A stretch of 64,000 nucleotides of DNA from Diphasiastrum complanatum (lineage: Eukaryota; Streptophyta; Lycopodiopsida; Lycopodiales; Lycopodiaceae), in the NCBI GenBank assembly GCA_029204225.1, contig CM055103.1, positions 57,666,529 through 57,730,528 on the forward strand. Reading direction: 5' to 3'. The position numbers and the translations under genes are program-made. The notes under the pieces are model-generated. The model searched no databases and was not told the origin of the DNA. It saw only the letters and a list, made by a program, of their open reading frames with translations. Position 1 is the stretch's first letter. Each line of letters starts with the position of its first letter. Positions 24,293 to 35,283 of the stretch are shown here, one piece after another.

Positions 24293-24947
24293 TGTGAGAG
24301 ATTATAACTAGTTTAGTCTAGTTTAGTCATTTTTTGGTAAATTGTCAATAAGAGGCTAAAATTCATTTTAGAGTTAGAGATAAACTTTTTGAGGTTATAT
24401 TACTTTAAAATACATTCAATAAACACTTTTTGAAAGTGTGGGAAAGTTGTTAGTCGAGTTTGAGAGAGATTCAAATTTGAACTTTGGGTACATTGAATCT
24501 AGACCCAAAAATAGTAGGGTTTACATTTTGGAGGGAAAGCCAAGTGGCCAAATAGGGTTTTGACACTCTATAAAAGGATGTAGCTCGTGGAGAGACACAT
24601 CTTATTTCTTCCCTCTCTCATTTCATCACTATACATGGTTCTCTTTGGGTTCTACTACTCATTGGTGCACGCTCATGATGTTATCTTGCAATTCTATGTG
24701 TAGAATGATCATTTATTACTATTTTTTTGTTTCACACGTGTGAAATACAGTAGGGTGCTGTAATTGTATGGACATAAACTATATTTTATGTTTTTCTTCA
24801 TGTTTGATCAATATCTCTTAGAGTTTGCATCTCATTTTGTATGTAGATGCTGATTTTTCTACATTGGCAGAATTGTTGGTTTGCTCCTTTTTGTAACCAA
24901 AGATCAAAGACATGGATTGGATCTTGAATGATATAAAATCCTTCACA
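24293..24947 (+). mobile_element. Copia 3' LTR (type Y relative)
   Basis: It starts TGTGAGAGATTATAAC right after a purine run (GAAGAGGGAG) and ends CCTTCACA, so the ends are inverted (TGTGA / TCACA). TATAAAA lies at 24569-24575. A perfect palindrome, TTCACACGTGTGAA, is at 24731-24744. Unlike the relative at 43820-44539, it has no long CT tract after the TATA box. Repeat A copy 2 follows directly. Confidence 0.85.
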
Positions 24948-27855
24948 GTCTAATCATAATGAGAGGTAGAATCCATGAGGTCCAATCAATTTTGAGCATT
25001 CATCATGCTACATCTCGAGCAACTACTATATGGTGTTGTCTCCCTCTACATAAAATCTTTTGAGAGATAATGCAAATTTCACTTTGGAGACAGATTGGTC
25101 TATTCTCTCTCTACCCAAGAGAAAGCTCTATTTATCTCTCTACCCGAGAGCAAGGTGCTTGGTTTTGGTTCTCATAGTGTTTGTTACTTAGTTTTTTCAT
25201 GTGGATGTGAAAAACTTGCTTGTCTTTGGATGATTGTAACTTTTGATGTGATTTTGCTCTTGCCTAGATTCAAGGTGTGGTAGATAGCTTGTTCAATCTC
25301 GATTTGATCCATCATACTTTGATAGATGTGCAACCTCACATGCATGTAGGTCATGATAGATCTTCACAACATCCTGAAAAATCACTTTTGGACTTAATAT
25401 AGCTTAATAAACAGCTCAGATACATCAAACTATAAAGAGAGAGCACACACCAACCCCGAGAAACTTGTCTGCAAGTATATTCACAGGAGAGAAAAAAGTA
25501 CATATATAGTTCAATTCTTTTTGGGGGTACCAGTGCATGGTAGTTTGGTCCATGTTATGGGATGTGTGTCTCGACTCACGAGCCACTTATTGAAGTGTAC
25601 TGCAAATAGGAAACATGTAAAAACTGCTAAATAAACATTAGTCTTGGTCGAGTGTTCAAAGAAACTCAACTTAATTACTCTGACACACATCTTATTGTAG
25701 TGGCTCTTTGGAAAACTCTATAGAAATACATGGCTAGTGGAGGTGAATGTTGCACAAATACAACAAATTGAAGTACTTATTGCACAATTCTACTGGTCCT
25801 CTCTAGCAACCTCTATAGAAGTAGCAACATAATGGAGGTGATGAGAGTGTAGCGTTAATAATGATAGCTCTTTCATTAGCTAGCCATGCCATATCAGAAA
25901 CATGCCCTACTAGTTGTTGGCTAGCCTCTAAAAAAACTATGAGTGATGTCCCACTAGATACTAGCAACCATAAATGGTTACTTATGTTAGTTAACACTAA
26001 CTAAACTAGATGCTTTGAACACCTCACATAATCATCCTGATATGGTGTGGTTAGCTCAAGAAAGATCAATAATGACAATGTCTTTATTCTCGACACCCTC
26101 CCATCACTTCCATTTTCTATCATATGCACTTACACCTTGCTTCTTGCCTCCAATTTCACAACTAGAAATGCATCCATAGCCATGATCTGATAGTCCTTGC
26201 CTAGTGCTATTGATAATGTGTTGTGTTTGCTTCAATTTGCTAGCAATGTGCTGTGTTTGCCTCCAATAGCCATTTTCTTCTATAGAGTTGGTTGGACATG
26301 ACTATTGGGAATGTGCAATATTTGCCTCAATATGCTAGGTTGTGCAATGTTTGCCTCCAATAACCATTTTTTTATGAGTTTGTTGAAAAAGTGTGTTTGT
26401 GGTAAAGTATTGTTAGTAATTTGTTGTTCTTGCTTCAATTTGTTGGAAATGTGCAACATTTGTCTACAATAGCCATTTGCTTCTATAGAGTTTGCTAGCA
26501 AGGATTTTGTAACAAATAGGACAACCATAGCTTGTCCTAAACTAGATTTAGATTGCAAAAAGCTTGCAATGGATAACTTGTGATTATCTTATTCCATTTA
26601 TGCAATAGCAATACATTCTTACATATTGCTACTTCCCTCCCCACAAAATGGACGTCAATGAAAAGTATCCACTTCCCATGTGAGTTTTTTTTAGCTTTTT
26701 TTAATGCTCACATGGCAGATTACACATCATTCCATAAGTTATGTACAAACACATAACCTCATTTTTTTGACATTCAAAGTAATTTCCAATCATCCAAATT
26801 ATTTGCAGTACATTTCTTTTCTTTGAACACTCTTTTACACTGCTTGAAGTTAAGCAGACCAAAGGAACACAATGGAGTAAAATGTCAACGTTCATATGAT
26901 CTTCTAAATGTCCTCCTGCCATCTAATTGTGTGGAACGCATATAGTGGGTGATGATGTCATGAGGAGATTGCAATTTGCTTTCTAGTGAGCTAACAATGT
27001 ATGGCATCTTGGTGTGTAGAGACCTACTACTTTGCTAGTATATTTTCAGATTCTGTGATGAAAGTTGTAAGTTAATCTTGATCATGATCTATTGTGGGTT
27101 GTGAGGTGCATATTCTGACTGTGTGATCAAGATCTTGTGCGTGTGTTGGACCCTTGATCAAGTAATGTTGTTAGTGTTGTAACTCACAGTTGTGAATATT
27201 TATTTGTTCTCATATAGACTTTGAGGCTTGAATGTCCCATTGCAAGCCCCTGTGTCCTTTCATCTCCATGCAATGGGCATTTCACCCTTCAGAATTATAC
27301 ATTCAATTCAATCCATACTTGTAGGTTGCTTGTGAGATCTCTTTCTCACGGTTATGTTTTCTATACACATCAGTCTATTGATGGCCTTGCTTTAATCTAT
27401 ATATGTTTGACTACTGTCGTAACTTCTAATTTAACAGCAACCTTTTTCAAAGATTCTGTTTGGTATGTTGGAGTATCACTTGATTTTGTTACCTATGTAT
27501 GTCTGCTGTAACAACAAGTTTTCATGTTTGTCAGATTAGTCTTTTTTTATTCCACTTGCCTTGCATCAACCAGGGTTAACATGTGCTAGAATCGCAATAG
27601 CTAGTAGACAAATGTGTGATGCTGTGGTAGTCTAGACATGCTTCTTGCTGAGTACTGAACAGATGTTGTATGGGGATTACATGTACTGGTAATCATCACT
27701 GAAGTGACTATGTACTATTTTTGAGTAATGAAGAAATCCTTTAGCAGTATAATATTCCGTTGTGTGGATTGTGTGGATTGATGCTTGATTATACTCATTG
27801 TATGTGTCCTTTGGTTGCATCATTAGTTAATCAATGCATGCTTAAGCACTTAACA
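24948..27855 (+). repeat. Repeat family A, copy 2 (least interrupted)
   Basis: It starts at the AATCATAATGAGAGG stretch shared with 52020 and runs through all family A landmarks without the Copia insertion present in copy 1. It gives the ancestral arrangement across the copy 1 insertion point (GATGAAAGTTGTAAG then TTAATCTTGATC at about 27058-27080). It ends CACTTAACAG where dioxygenase remnant D2 begins. It lacks the CCCCGACGAAATGG segment that the other three copies carry. Confidence 0.8.
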
Positions 27856-28281
27856 GATGCCTCCAATGTCAGAGTGTGCAGGTAGGCCGAGAGTATTTCC
27901 TGGCTCTGGGTAGAGAGGATAGCGTTGGAATACTATGCTTTGTTGTGTTTCCCCATAGCCTCCTTGAGGTACGTGGGTTTAAGCCCAAGATTCTCAGAGA
28001 TGACAGTAGACAGCAGCCGGTGAGAGCGAGGTCCATTAATGTTGTTGTGTACTTCTCCACGGTCCCACTAAATTCAGCTGGCTACTATGGCCAGTAGTTG
28101 TAATGCCTTTCCAATAATGGAATAGTGTGAAGCTCCACGAATTCATGCCAAAACTGTGGCTCACTGTCAGTAAGGACCATACGGCTGCCATAGCCCTCAG
28201 CTGCGAGCCATTGGCTTTCCAGCATACACAAGTTTCTCTTGGACAGATCAAAGAACTTTTGACCCACTTCCTTTAGCTTAT
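27856..28281 (-). pseudogene. 2-oxoglutarate/Fe(II) dioxygenase remnant D2
   Basis: On the minus strand it runs from KLKEVGQKFFDLSK through AAEGYGSRMVLTDSEPQFWH, EFVELHTIPL and ERHYNYWP, then the helix around EKYTTTLMDLA and, in shifted frames, the region up to the HSDIGG iron-binding motif. This is the N-terminal half of a plant 2OGD. The first about 45 residues are missing (break at 28281), and the segment after GGI is replaced by repeat A. There are frame breaks near 28230 and in the middle part. It has the LGLKP...MGKHN segment that D3 has lost. Confidence 0.82.
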
Positions 28282-28505
28282 ACAAGGAACTTCTGACCAG
28301 TTCCTAATATAGGAAAAAAAAAAGAGTTTTCCATGTAATTTCCTAGAATGAAATACACATAACTAGGAAAAATGAAACAGTTCCTAGATTGACAATATAG
28401 GAAAACTTTTCTTATATAGGAAAATTTTGACGAAGAATTTCCTAGAATAAGTATTTTCCTGTATAGAAAATTTTTGACCAAAAGGAATTAGTTTTCCTAT
28501 ATAGA
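28282..28505. repeat. AT-rich cluster of TATAGGAAAA motifs
   Basis: At least eight matches to ATAGGAAAA or TTTTCCTA lie in about 200 bp, in both orientations. Long inverted pairs could fold into hairpins. The block is inserted right where D2 breaks off. Confidence 0.5.
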
Positions 28506-29560
28506 TAAATAGCTTTCTCTGATGAGTTGCAATATAGTAGCCAACTCTACATGTTCCAAAGCATTAAATATGTTAAATATGGTGTCAGCTGTTGTTTGGT
28601 GGGGATAACTGTATGAAACTCCTGGACCTCGTCCATGATGAGCAGATGTGCCCCATGCAATGGGTGAGTAGTTGTCATATTCCAGCATAGAAAACGTTAG
28701 CAAGTACGATACAAAGAAAAGTTTTGTAACAATGGAATATTGTCAAAGAGAAGCTAAAGTATATTGAAAGTATGATATAATTATCAGGAAACTGCAAATG
28801 AGATCTAGTCCAGTCACACGTGGATGTGAAAGTTGAACTAGCAAACTTTTTGATGTCAGTAGCGAATTATGGTAGGATCATGCTTATTGCTGCGCTTTAA
28901 CATTCTTTGCACAATATCTTTTAGGTTCTGGAGTTATATGTTCAAACTACTGGACAGATATGCCACTAGTACTCTAAAGTTAGGCAGTGCAGCCTAACTT
29001 TAGATAAGTTTGTCAATTTAACATCCTCATGACTAAAACCCATATGACCATATAGGCATCGGATGAGGATGAGCTGAAACATTATGTATAAAGTGATTCA
29101 TAGCTTGTAACATTGTAGAAAATGCAACTGTCACTGAAAGAGTAACAGAGTTACGAATAGCGAAACCAGCTTGATGTACGAATTGCTAGTTTCATGAGAC
29201 TCTAGAATATTTTTTCTTTTGAAAGAAAGTACAAGGATTGATTTAAACTATTTGAGTTAAGAAACTGTAGTCTCAGTCTAGATTCTACCAATGCAACCAT
29301 TCTCTCATTGTAGGTTCACTGGGACTTGGAGCATCTGGATCTGTCATCACTTGAGAAAAAAGCAGAATGTCCAGCACAATGCTTGGTTTACGCATTAACT
29401 TCTATGTCTTCTAAGAGTAAACACTTGTCCCTAAGTTAATGAAAACAATTTTATTATCTTGAAAGAGAAAAATAACTAGTTCTCTAATCATAGGTGAGGA
29501 ATTATGTTCATTTCCATGATTTTTTTATGATATTTTCGAAGAGCTGTACAGGTCTTTAAG
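28506..29560. other. Unassigned AT-rich spacer
   Basis: No coding motif or family repeat recognised on either strand. Confidence 0.35.
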
Positions 29561-30703
29561 TTTTTTGTACAACTCACCAAACATTGTGGATGTTAAAATA
29601 CTTTGTCGCAATAGTCTCTAGGTCTTCCACATTGAAGGTGTTAACATCATGAACCTGCAACAACTATCATTATATAATAAGATAGATTTAAACAAAAACA
29701 TGTATCAAACTAAAAATGTAATGCAATTTGATGAAATCGTAATACTTACAGTTTTTGTCTTGGAGCTGGGATGTCAAGCTCAGATAAACCCTAATATCAA
29801 TATAAGAACAAAATTTCATAACAATATCAACATTACAAAAAAATGTTAGAAATAACTAAAAAATAATGTAACAACACGTGTATCTTTACCTGCATTTTTG
29901 TGGTGACACGGACAATTTTTTTGCTTCATTTGCTAACATACCTCCCCACTTCAACAATGTTTTGCATTTTCATGCTCAACTATAAAAAATTTAAACTACA
30001 TTAGTACAAAATTGTCATAAAAGATACCTTGGATTCTAAACCAAAACCACATAATTTACCTTGTGAGCTCGTTTACTCTTCCTCGTATTCTAGACTTTGT
30101 TTTCATCATCCGACACATGATGTTCGTTTGTTTTATCTTCCTACAAATAAACCCATACATTATTAAACATACTTTCAAATGTTTTTCATAAACTATTGAA
30201 TTTGATTAAAATGTTAGCATCAAATCATCAAATACAAATTTTTAAATGAAACTTCTTAGAATGACATTACATTATTGAGAAGTGAACGGGAACCCCCATG
30301 GGATTATCTTCTAATAGCTTCAAAAACCAGCCACATGGAAACTGTGTTCCATTATTCACATCTTCTATGTATTTTTCTTGAACATGGAAGAACATTCAAA
30401 TTTTTTAAAAACACATCTAATAATTGAAATACAAAGATCAAAACAAAATAAGCTAAGAGTTGAACACCCACCCTATATTCAATTATAGCATTGTTTTATT
30501 TGTATATAGTTAGTGTCACGTAAATTCATAAGTCAAATTATTTATCAATCTAATATATCAAAAGGCATTTGATTCATTCAAGAAATGCTTACATACTAAA
30601 AATAATAAATTAAACATTAAAGAATAATCAACTCATTAGAAGTTTGTACCTCGTCATTACAGATGTCATTGACTTCCATTAAAACCATCTTAGCATCATC
30701 TTC
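29561..30703 (-). pseudogene. Possible multi-exon gene remnant of unknown function
   Basis: On the minus strand several short open segments are bounded by AG and GT. They are 30650-30703 (EDDAKMVLMEVNDICNDE, then GTACAA), 30258-30376 (about 38 codons with GTQFPCGWFLKLLEDNPMG), about 30060-30139, about 29890-29985 (IVEVGRYVSK, an internal TGA, KIVRVTTKMQ), about 29757-29800 (GLSELDIPAPRQKL, then GTAAGT) and about 29570-29650 (VHDVNTFNVEDLETIATKYF). Phase matches between the second and third and between the fourth and fifth, but not at every junction. I do not recognise the protein. It may be a decayed cellular gene or a DNA-transposon gene. Confidence 0.3.
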
Positions 30704-30889
30704 CTGCATATTCTAAAGTCTGAAAAAAAAAACATTCACATGGTCAATATTAATGCCCTGTAAAATAAAGTCCAAATTTGACTCATACTTTAATGTCAAA
30801 AACAAGATTTTCATTATTACCATTGCATCAGAAAGGCAAGGCCCCCTCGAATTTTGAGCCCATGATGTTCCTGCATACTTTAAGGACTA
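30704..30889. other. Unassigned short spacer
   Basis: Nothing recognised up to the start of the Copia remnant. Confidence 0.3.
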
Positions 30890-31283
30890 TACGAAAGTGA
30901 TGAAAGATCCTTCGTGGACATCACACTTTTTAGGAGTCTTATAGGCTCATTAATTTGGCTCACAATAACTAGACCTGACATAAGCTTTAGTGTTCATAAG
31001 TTGAGCCAGGCTATGCAAAATCCTACTATTTATCATTGAAAATGGCCAAGAGAGTGCTTAGATATATATCTTCAACTTTTGATTATGGTTTATTGTTTAA
31101 AAGTGAAGATATTTCTATTGTTGGTTATTCTGACTCAAATTTTGCAAGTGATAGAGCAGATTGAAAATCTACAAGTGCTTATGTCATATATCTTGGAGGA
31201 AACTTGATCTCTTGGCTTTCCAAAAAGCAAGATATTGTATCACTCTCATCGTGTGAAGCTGAGTATAAGGCACTCACTATCTT
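30890..31283 (+). pseudogene. Copia RT-RNase H linker fragment
   Basis: Translated in pieces, this matches 50290-50680 of the large Copia element: a DITLFRSLVGSLIWLT-like segment, TRPD, then the RNase H stretch with YSDSNFASD and [10 protein letters not shown]. There are in-frame stops near 30940-31040 and 31165. It is cut at 31283, where a different Copia lineage begins. Confidence 0.8.
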
Positions 31284-32809
31284 GTACTAGAGCCAAAAAC
31301 TCTAGCAAAAGCGAAGCAGTCCAAGTACTAGCTTAGTTGGAGGAAAGCAATGGAAGAAGAGATTCAGTCCATGGAAGAAAACCAGGTATGGGAACTTGTG
31401 GACATGTCTACCAATTCAAAGATAATTGGAAACAAATGGGTGTACAGAGTGAAGTTAAAAGCTGACAAAACAGTTGACAGGTTTAAAGCCAGGCTTGTGG
31501 CAAAAGGATATAGTCAAATAGAAGGAATAGACTATACTGAAACTTATGCACCTGTGGTTAGAATTACCTCTATAAGAATTATGGTTGCAATTGCAACTCA
31601 AAAGAATTGGGAAATTTGGCAGTCAGATGTAAAAACAGCTTTTTTAAATGGAATTACTAGAAGAAAACATTTACATGATACAACCACCTTATTTTGAAGC
31701 TGAAAGTAATAAATGCTGCAAACTAAAGAAAGCCATATATGGCTTAAAGCATGGGTGTAGGCAGTGGAATCAGAGATTCGACAGAGCTGTAAAAAAACTT
31801 GGAATGAAGTTATGTGTGTCTAAAGGAAGCATTTATACTATTCATAAAAGGACATCATGTTGTCTTACTAGCAGTATATGTAGATGACATTTTGATTACA
31901 GGAAACGATGAGTACAATATCAGAAAAATCAAGTAGACATTAGCGTTGGAATTTAAAGTAAAAGATTTGGTTTAGCTTATTGCTTGCGAATTGAGATAGA
32001 ATGAAATATTGCTGCAGATGTTACCATCATGAGTCAGTCTAGGTACATCCACGAGATGCTCATTCATTATCAAATGACTGATTCAAAAGTCATGAGTACT
32101 CCAATAGAGAAAGGGCACGAGTCGAGTTCTGATATGGCGCCTAAAGACTTTGAAGAAATAGAAGAAATGAGGAATAACCCATTCCGAAATCTAGTAGGTT
32201 GATGTATGTAGCCGTATGAACAAGGCCAAACATAGCTTTCAGTGTGAACAAAGTGAGCCAGTTTGCTAACAACCTAGGAAGGGCGCACTGGAAAGCAGCT
32301 AAAAGAATTCTCAAGTATCTCAAAGGCACAACAAATTGTGGTCTTACTTTTTCAACTGATTTTGATGTTAGAATAACAAGTTATGCTGATGCAGATTGGG
32401 GGGGAGACAGAGACACGAGGAGATCAACTTCAAGTTATGTTTTTGTTTGTTCAAATGCTGCCATAAGTTGGGGATGTGCAAAGCAGAGGAGTGTGGCATT
32501 GTCAACAATGCAAGCAGATTATTTGGCACTGAGTTATGCTGCCAGAGAAGCGCTGTGGATACAAAATCTCCTGGCATAAAGAATTATAATCAAAGTTGCA
32601 TTTTCGTTTGCAAAAATGGAGGTGAGAACAAGAAGAGTAAGCATATTGAGTTACAATACAGGTTTGTCAAGGAGCTGGTGGATGACAACAGGCTTGCTGT
32701 GGAGTATTGTGGAACGAAGTCTATAATAGCAGATATGTTTACCAAAGCTCTTCCAAACGAGCAACACCTGAAGCTTACCGAGTTAGGAGGGCTGAAAAAT
32801 GCTCCTTGA
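31284..32809 (+). pseudogene. Copia RT and RNase H, second lineage
   Basis: RT begins at EEIQSMEENQVWELVDM, followed by NKWVYRVKLKADKTVDRFKA, RLVAKGYSQ and DVKTAFLNG. After a frame change come KKAIYGLKHGCRQWN and, in another frame, a VDDILITGN polymerase motif at about 31880. Further stops interrupt the thumb region. RNase H runs from about 32320 with ADADWGGDRDTRRSTS, then, after a stop at 32577, KSKHIELQYRFVKELVD and ADMFTKALPN. Sequence choice differs clearly from the element at 46-51 kb, so it is another Copia lineage. It ends just before a polypurine tract (GAGGGGAAA) and its own LTR. Confidence 0.88.
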
Positions 32810-32818
32810 GGGGAAATT

Positions 32819-33177
32819 TGTTAAGGCCATAGATCAATGAACAGTTTTTCTGTTAGATCAGTTAGGCAAAAGTAGCTTCAGGGTCAGTTGGCATGTCAAG
32901 CGGTTGGTAGTTAGGTAGATAATGTGATTGTGTTTAGGCTAAAATGATGCGAGTGATAGGTAGTAGCAATGTGTTAGCTAGTAGATAAATATGAGATACT
33001 CTGGCACTTAATGTATGCCTTTTTGTGAGTATAGTAGAATGAGATCAAAGAGATTGTACTGAGTTTTACCATATTAGACGATAGATGAAGCTTTTTAGTA
33101 GGATGAAGCTCTGCTGTATGTACAACTGAATGATTGATGTCTGATATGTCCTTTGGTTGTATGCATTAGACTTAACA
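32819..33177 (+). mobile_element. Copia 3' LTR with TGTTAAG/CTTAACA ends
   Basis: It follows the RNase H and polypurine tract directly. It begins TGTTAAGGCC and ends GACTTAACA, a 7-bp inverted terminal repeat, giving about 359 bp. The right end is inferred only from this inverted repeat. Confidence 0.6.
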
Positions 33178-33516
33178 CTCTGATTCAGTGCAATATAATA
33201 ATTGCATAATGCAATTATTGCTTCAGTTTCCTTACAAAACAAAAACTGGATTCCAATGACAAGGAGAGAGGCACACAGATCTGGGATAAGCGTTATGAGC
33301 ACATTTTTTGGCACTTATAAATAGACTAGAAATCTGTAAAACGCATAAACAATGATCATAAACTGGGGTAATGTAGCAAACTTCACGTAGCCATCCTTAT
33401 TATAAGCTATTCACCATATTCATGCAACTGCTCAGCTGCCTTACTTGGAATACCTAACCGAAGTTTAACCCCTTCACTGAGTCAGCATAGCTCTTTGATC
33501 ACGGAGAAAGTTGAAG
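33178..33516. other. 3' flank of dioxygenase pseudogene D3
   Basis: From about 33310 this matches the sequences left of D4 (54740-54963) and D5 (58660-58881): ATAAATAGACTAG, CAATGATCATAA, CAACTGCTCAGCTGCCTTAC and GAGTCAGCATAGCTC. It is conserved downstream sequence of the dioxygenase gene. Confidence 0.7.
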
Positions 33517-34637
33517 TCAACCGAGTATAGGGTTGTTGATGGCAAATGATTGAACTAGACGTTTATCTTTTGCACGTCCCGCTGCCAACGCCTGCAGATA
33601 TTCCAAATGGTATAGTTCCCTGTACAAAGGACCTGCCTTTGCATCCACCAGCTCTGGAGCGGGGATGATCTTTTGATCCTTTGGTGGATAATAGAACGTT
33701 ACGTAGGATCGTCTTGTGTTGTCGCTGTTCACAATGGTCTGTGGTTGGCGCTTTTGTATCTCCCATTCGTAAGTATCTGCAGTTCATAAACACAGTGGTG
33801 TCAACTTGCTTATCTACACGAGTTAACTGATACAGACAGCAACTCGTGAATTCTTGATAGGGCTCACAAACTTTAAATTCTTGTCTTGACGTTAGCGAAC
33901 ACTACAACGAGCTAAACCTTGTGTGATAGTCTAATTGAGCATAGAAGGAGACAAATTAAGGAAGCACAGTTTCCTTGATTTGCTAGTGTATGTGATCCTA
34001 ATTATGTCATAAAGACTCAAAACTATTTACCTCGATTTGATCTGCCAGATTGACGACGAAAGCATTGGATGATTTGGAACTAGCTCCCATGTGTTGTTTG
34101 CGGCAGCCACCTGCAATCCGTCGCCCTCTTGCATCAGAATGGTGATGCCTCCAATGTCAGAGTGTGCAGGCAGGCCGAGAGTCTTTCCTGGCTCCGGGCA
34201 GGGACGTTCTCAGAGATGACAGACAGCAGCCGGTGAGCTAGGTCCATTAATGATGTTGTGTACTTCTCGACGGTCTCAATAAATTCAGCTGGCTGCTGTG
34301 GCCAGTAGTTGTAATGCCTTTCAGATAATGGAAGAGTGTGAAGCTCCACAAATTCATGCTAGAACTGCGGCTCACTGTCAGTAAGGACCGTACGGCTGCC
34401 ATAGCCGTCAGCTGCAAGCCCTGGCTTTCCAGCATACACAAGTTTCTCGTCCTTGGGCAGATCAAAGAACTACCGACCCACTTCCTTCAGCTTATCCATG
34501 AGCTCTACTGGCACGCCGTGATTGATAATTTGGAAAAAGCCATTTTTTTCACAAGCCTCAGCGATCTGAGCCCTGACGGAAGAAGCCAGTCGTTCATCGT
34601 TTAGGCCTGACAGATCGATTGGCTTCAAAGTTGCCAT
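33517..34637 (-). pseudogene. 2-oxoglutarate/Fe(II) dioxygenase pseudogene D3 (near full length)
   Basis: Exon 1 (34637-34031) starts at ATG with MATLKPIDLSGL and the 2OGD N-terminal domain (ACEKNGFFQIINHGVPVEL). It continues through DGYGSRTVLTDSEPQF and the helix EKYTTSLMDLAHRLLSVISE to the HSDIGG iron site, and ends NLADQIE before GTAAAT. A 254-bp intron (34030-33777) ends CTGCAG. Exon 2 (33776-33517) has ILTNGRYKSANH, then RRSYVTFYYPPKDQ with the RxS 2-oxoglutarate motif, and a TGA stop. Defects: TAG in GR*FFDL, TAG in PQF*HEF, loss of about 80 bp after VISEN, and single-base deletions near the end of exon 1 and after the exon 2 histidine. The intact length would be about 315 residues, slightly short for the family. 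It resembles flavonoid- or hormone-modifying DOXC enzymes; substrate unknown. Confidence 0.87.
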
Positions 34638-35283
34638 GAGTAATCAGTCTGTAGATGAGATAGAAATAGTTATGACGAATTATGATGAAAAGTAATGGAT
34701 GTGCAGGCACAGTAGCGTTGTGCTGGTGAGTGACAAGGACTAAACGGAATTCGGTGGTGGGCATGCTCAGGAAGGTACATAAGAATGACGGAGAGCGACC
34801 ATCTGGAAAGCGGTGATATGCTCTTTTTTGGACCGATATCAGAATCTTCTTAAATTCCTGTTTTGGATCAAAATCAGTAACCCAAGTCTTGCAGCCAGTC
34901 GTTCATCGTTTAGGCCTGACAGATCGGTTGGCTTCAAAGTTGCCATGAGTAATCAATCTGTAGATGATCTAGAAATAGTTATGCCGAATTATGATGAAAA
35001 GTAATGGATGTACAGGCACTGTAGTGTTGTGCCGGTGTGTGAGAGTGTAGAAGTTGGGATGTGCGTCCTCCATGAGAAACTATTAATACTAGTGCATAAA
35101 TTTGATCTGCAGTGATGAGTGACAAGGACTAAACGGAATTCGGTGGTGGGCATGCTCGGGAAGGTACATAAGAATGAGGGAGAGCGACCATCTGGAAAGC
35201 GGAGATATGCTCTTTTTTGGACCGATATCAGAATCTTCTTAAATTCCTGTTTTGGATCAAATTCAGTAACCCATGTCTTGCAG
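34585..35283 (-). repeat. Tandem duplication across the D3 start codon
   Basis: The unit containing the first about 18 codons and about 270 bp of upstream sequence occurs at 34585-34893 and again at 34894-35283. The second copy carries about 80 bp more, around 35038-35115. The first codons and ATG (at 34950) are therefore present twice. Confidence 0.85.

Noticed and set aside
27845-27860. A second intron donor or acceptor in D2 at the TTAACAG / GATGCC junction
   Set aside because: In D3 the exon runs straight through this codon, so the junction is better explained as a breakpoint with repeat A shared by D1 and D2.
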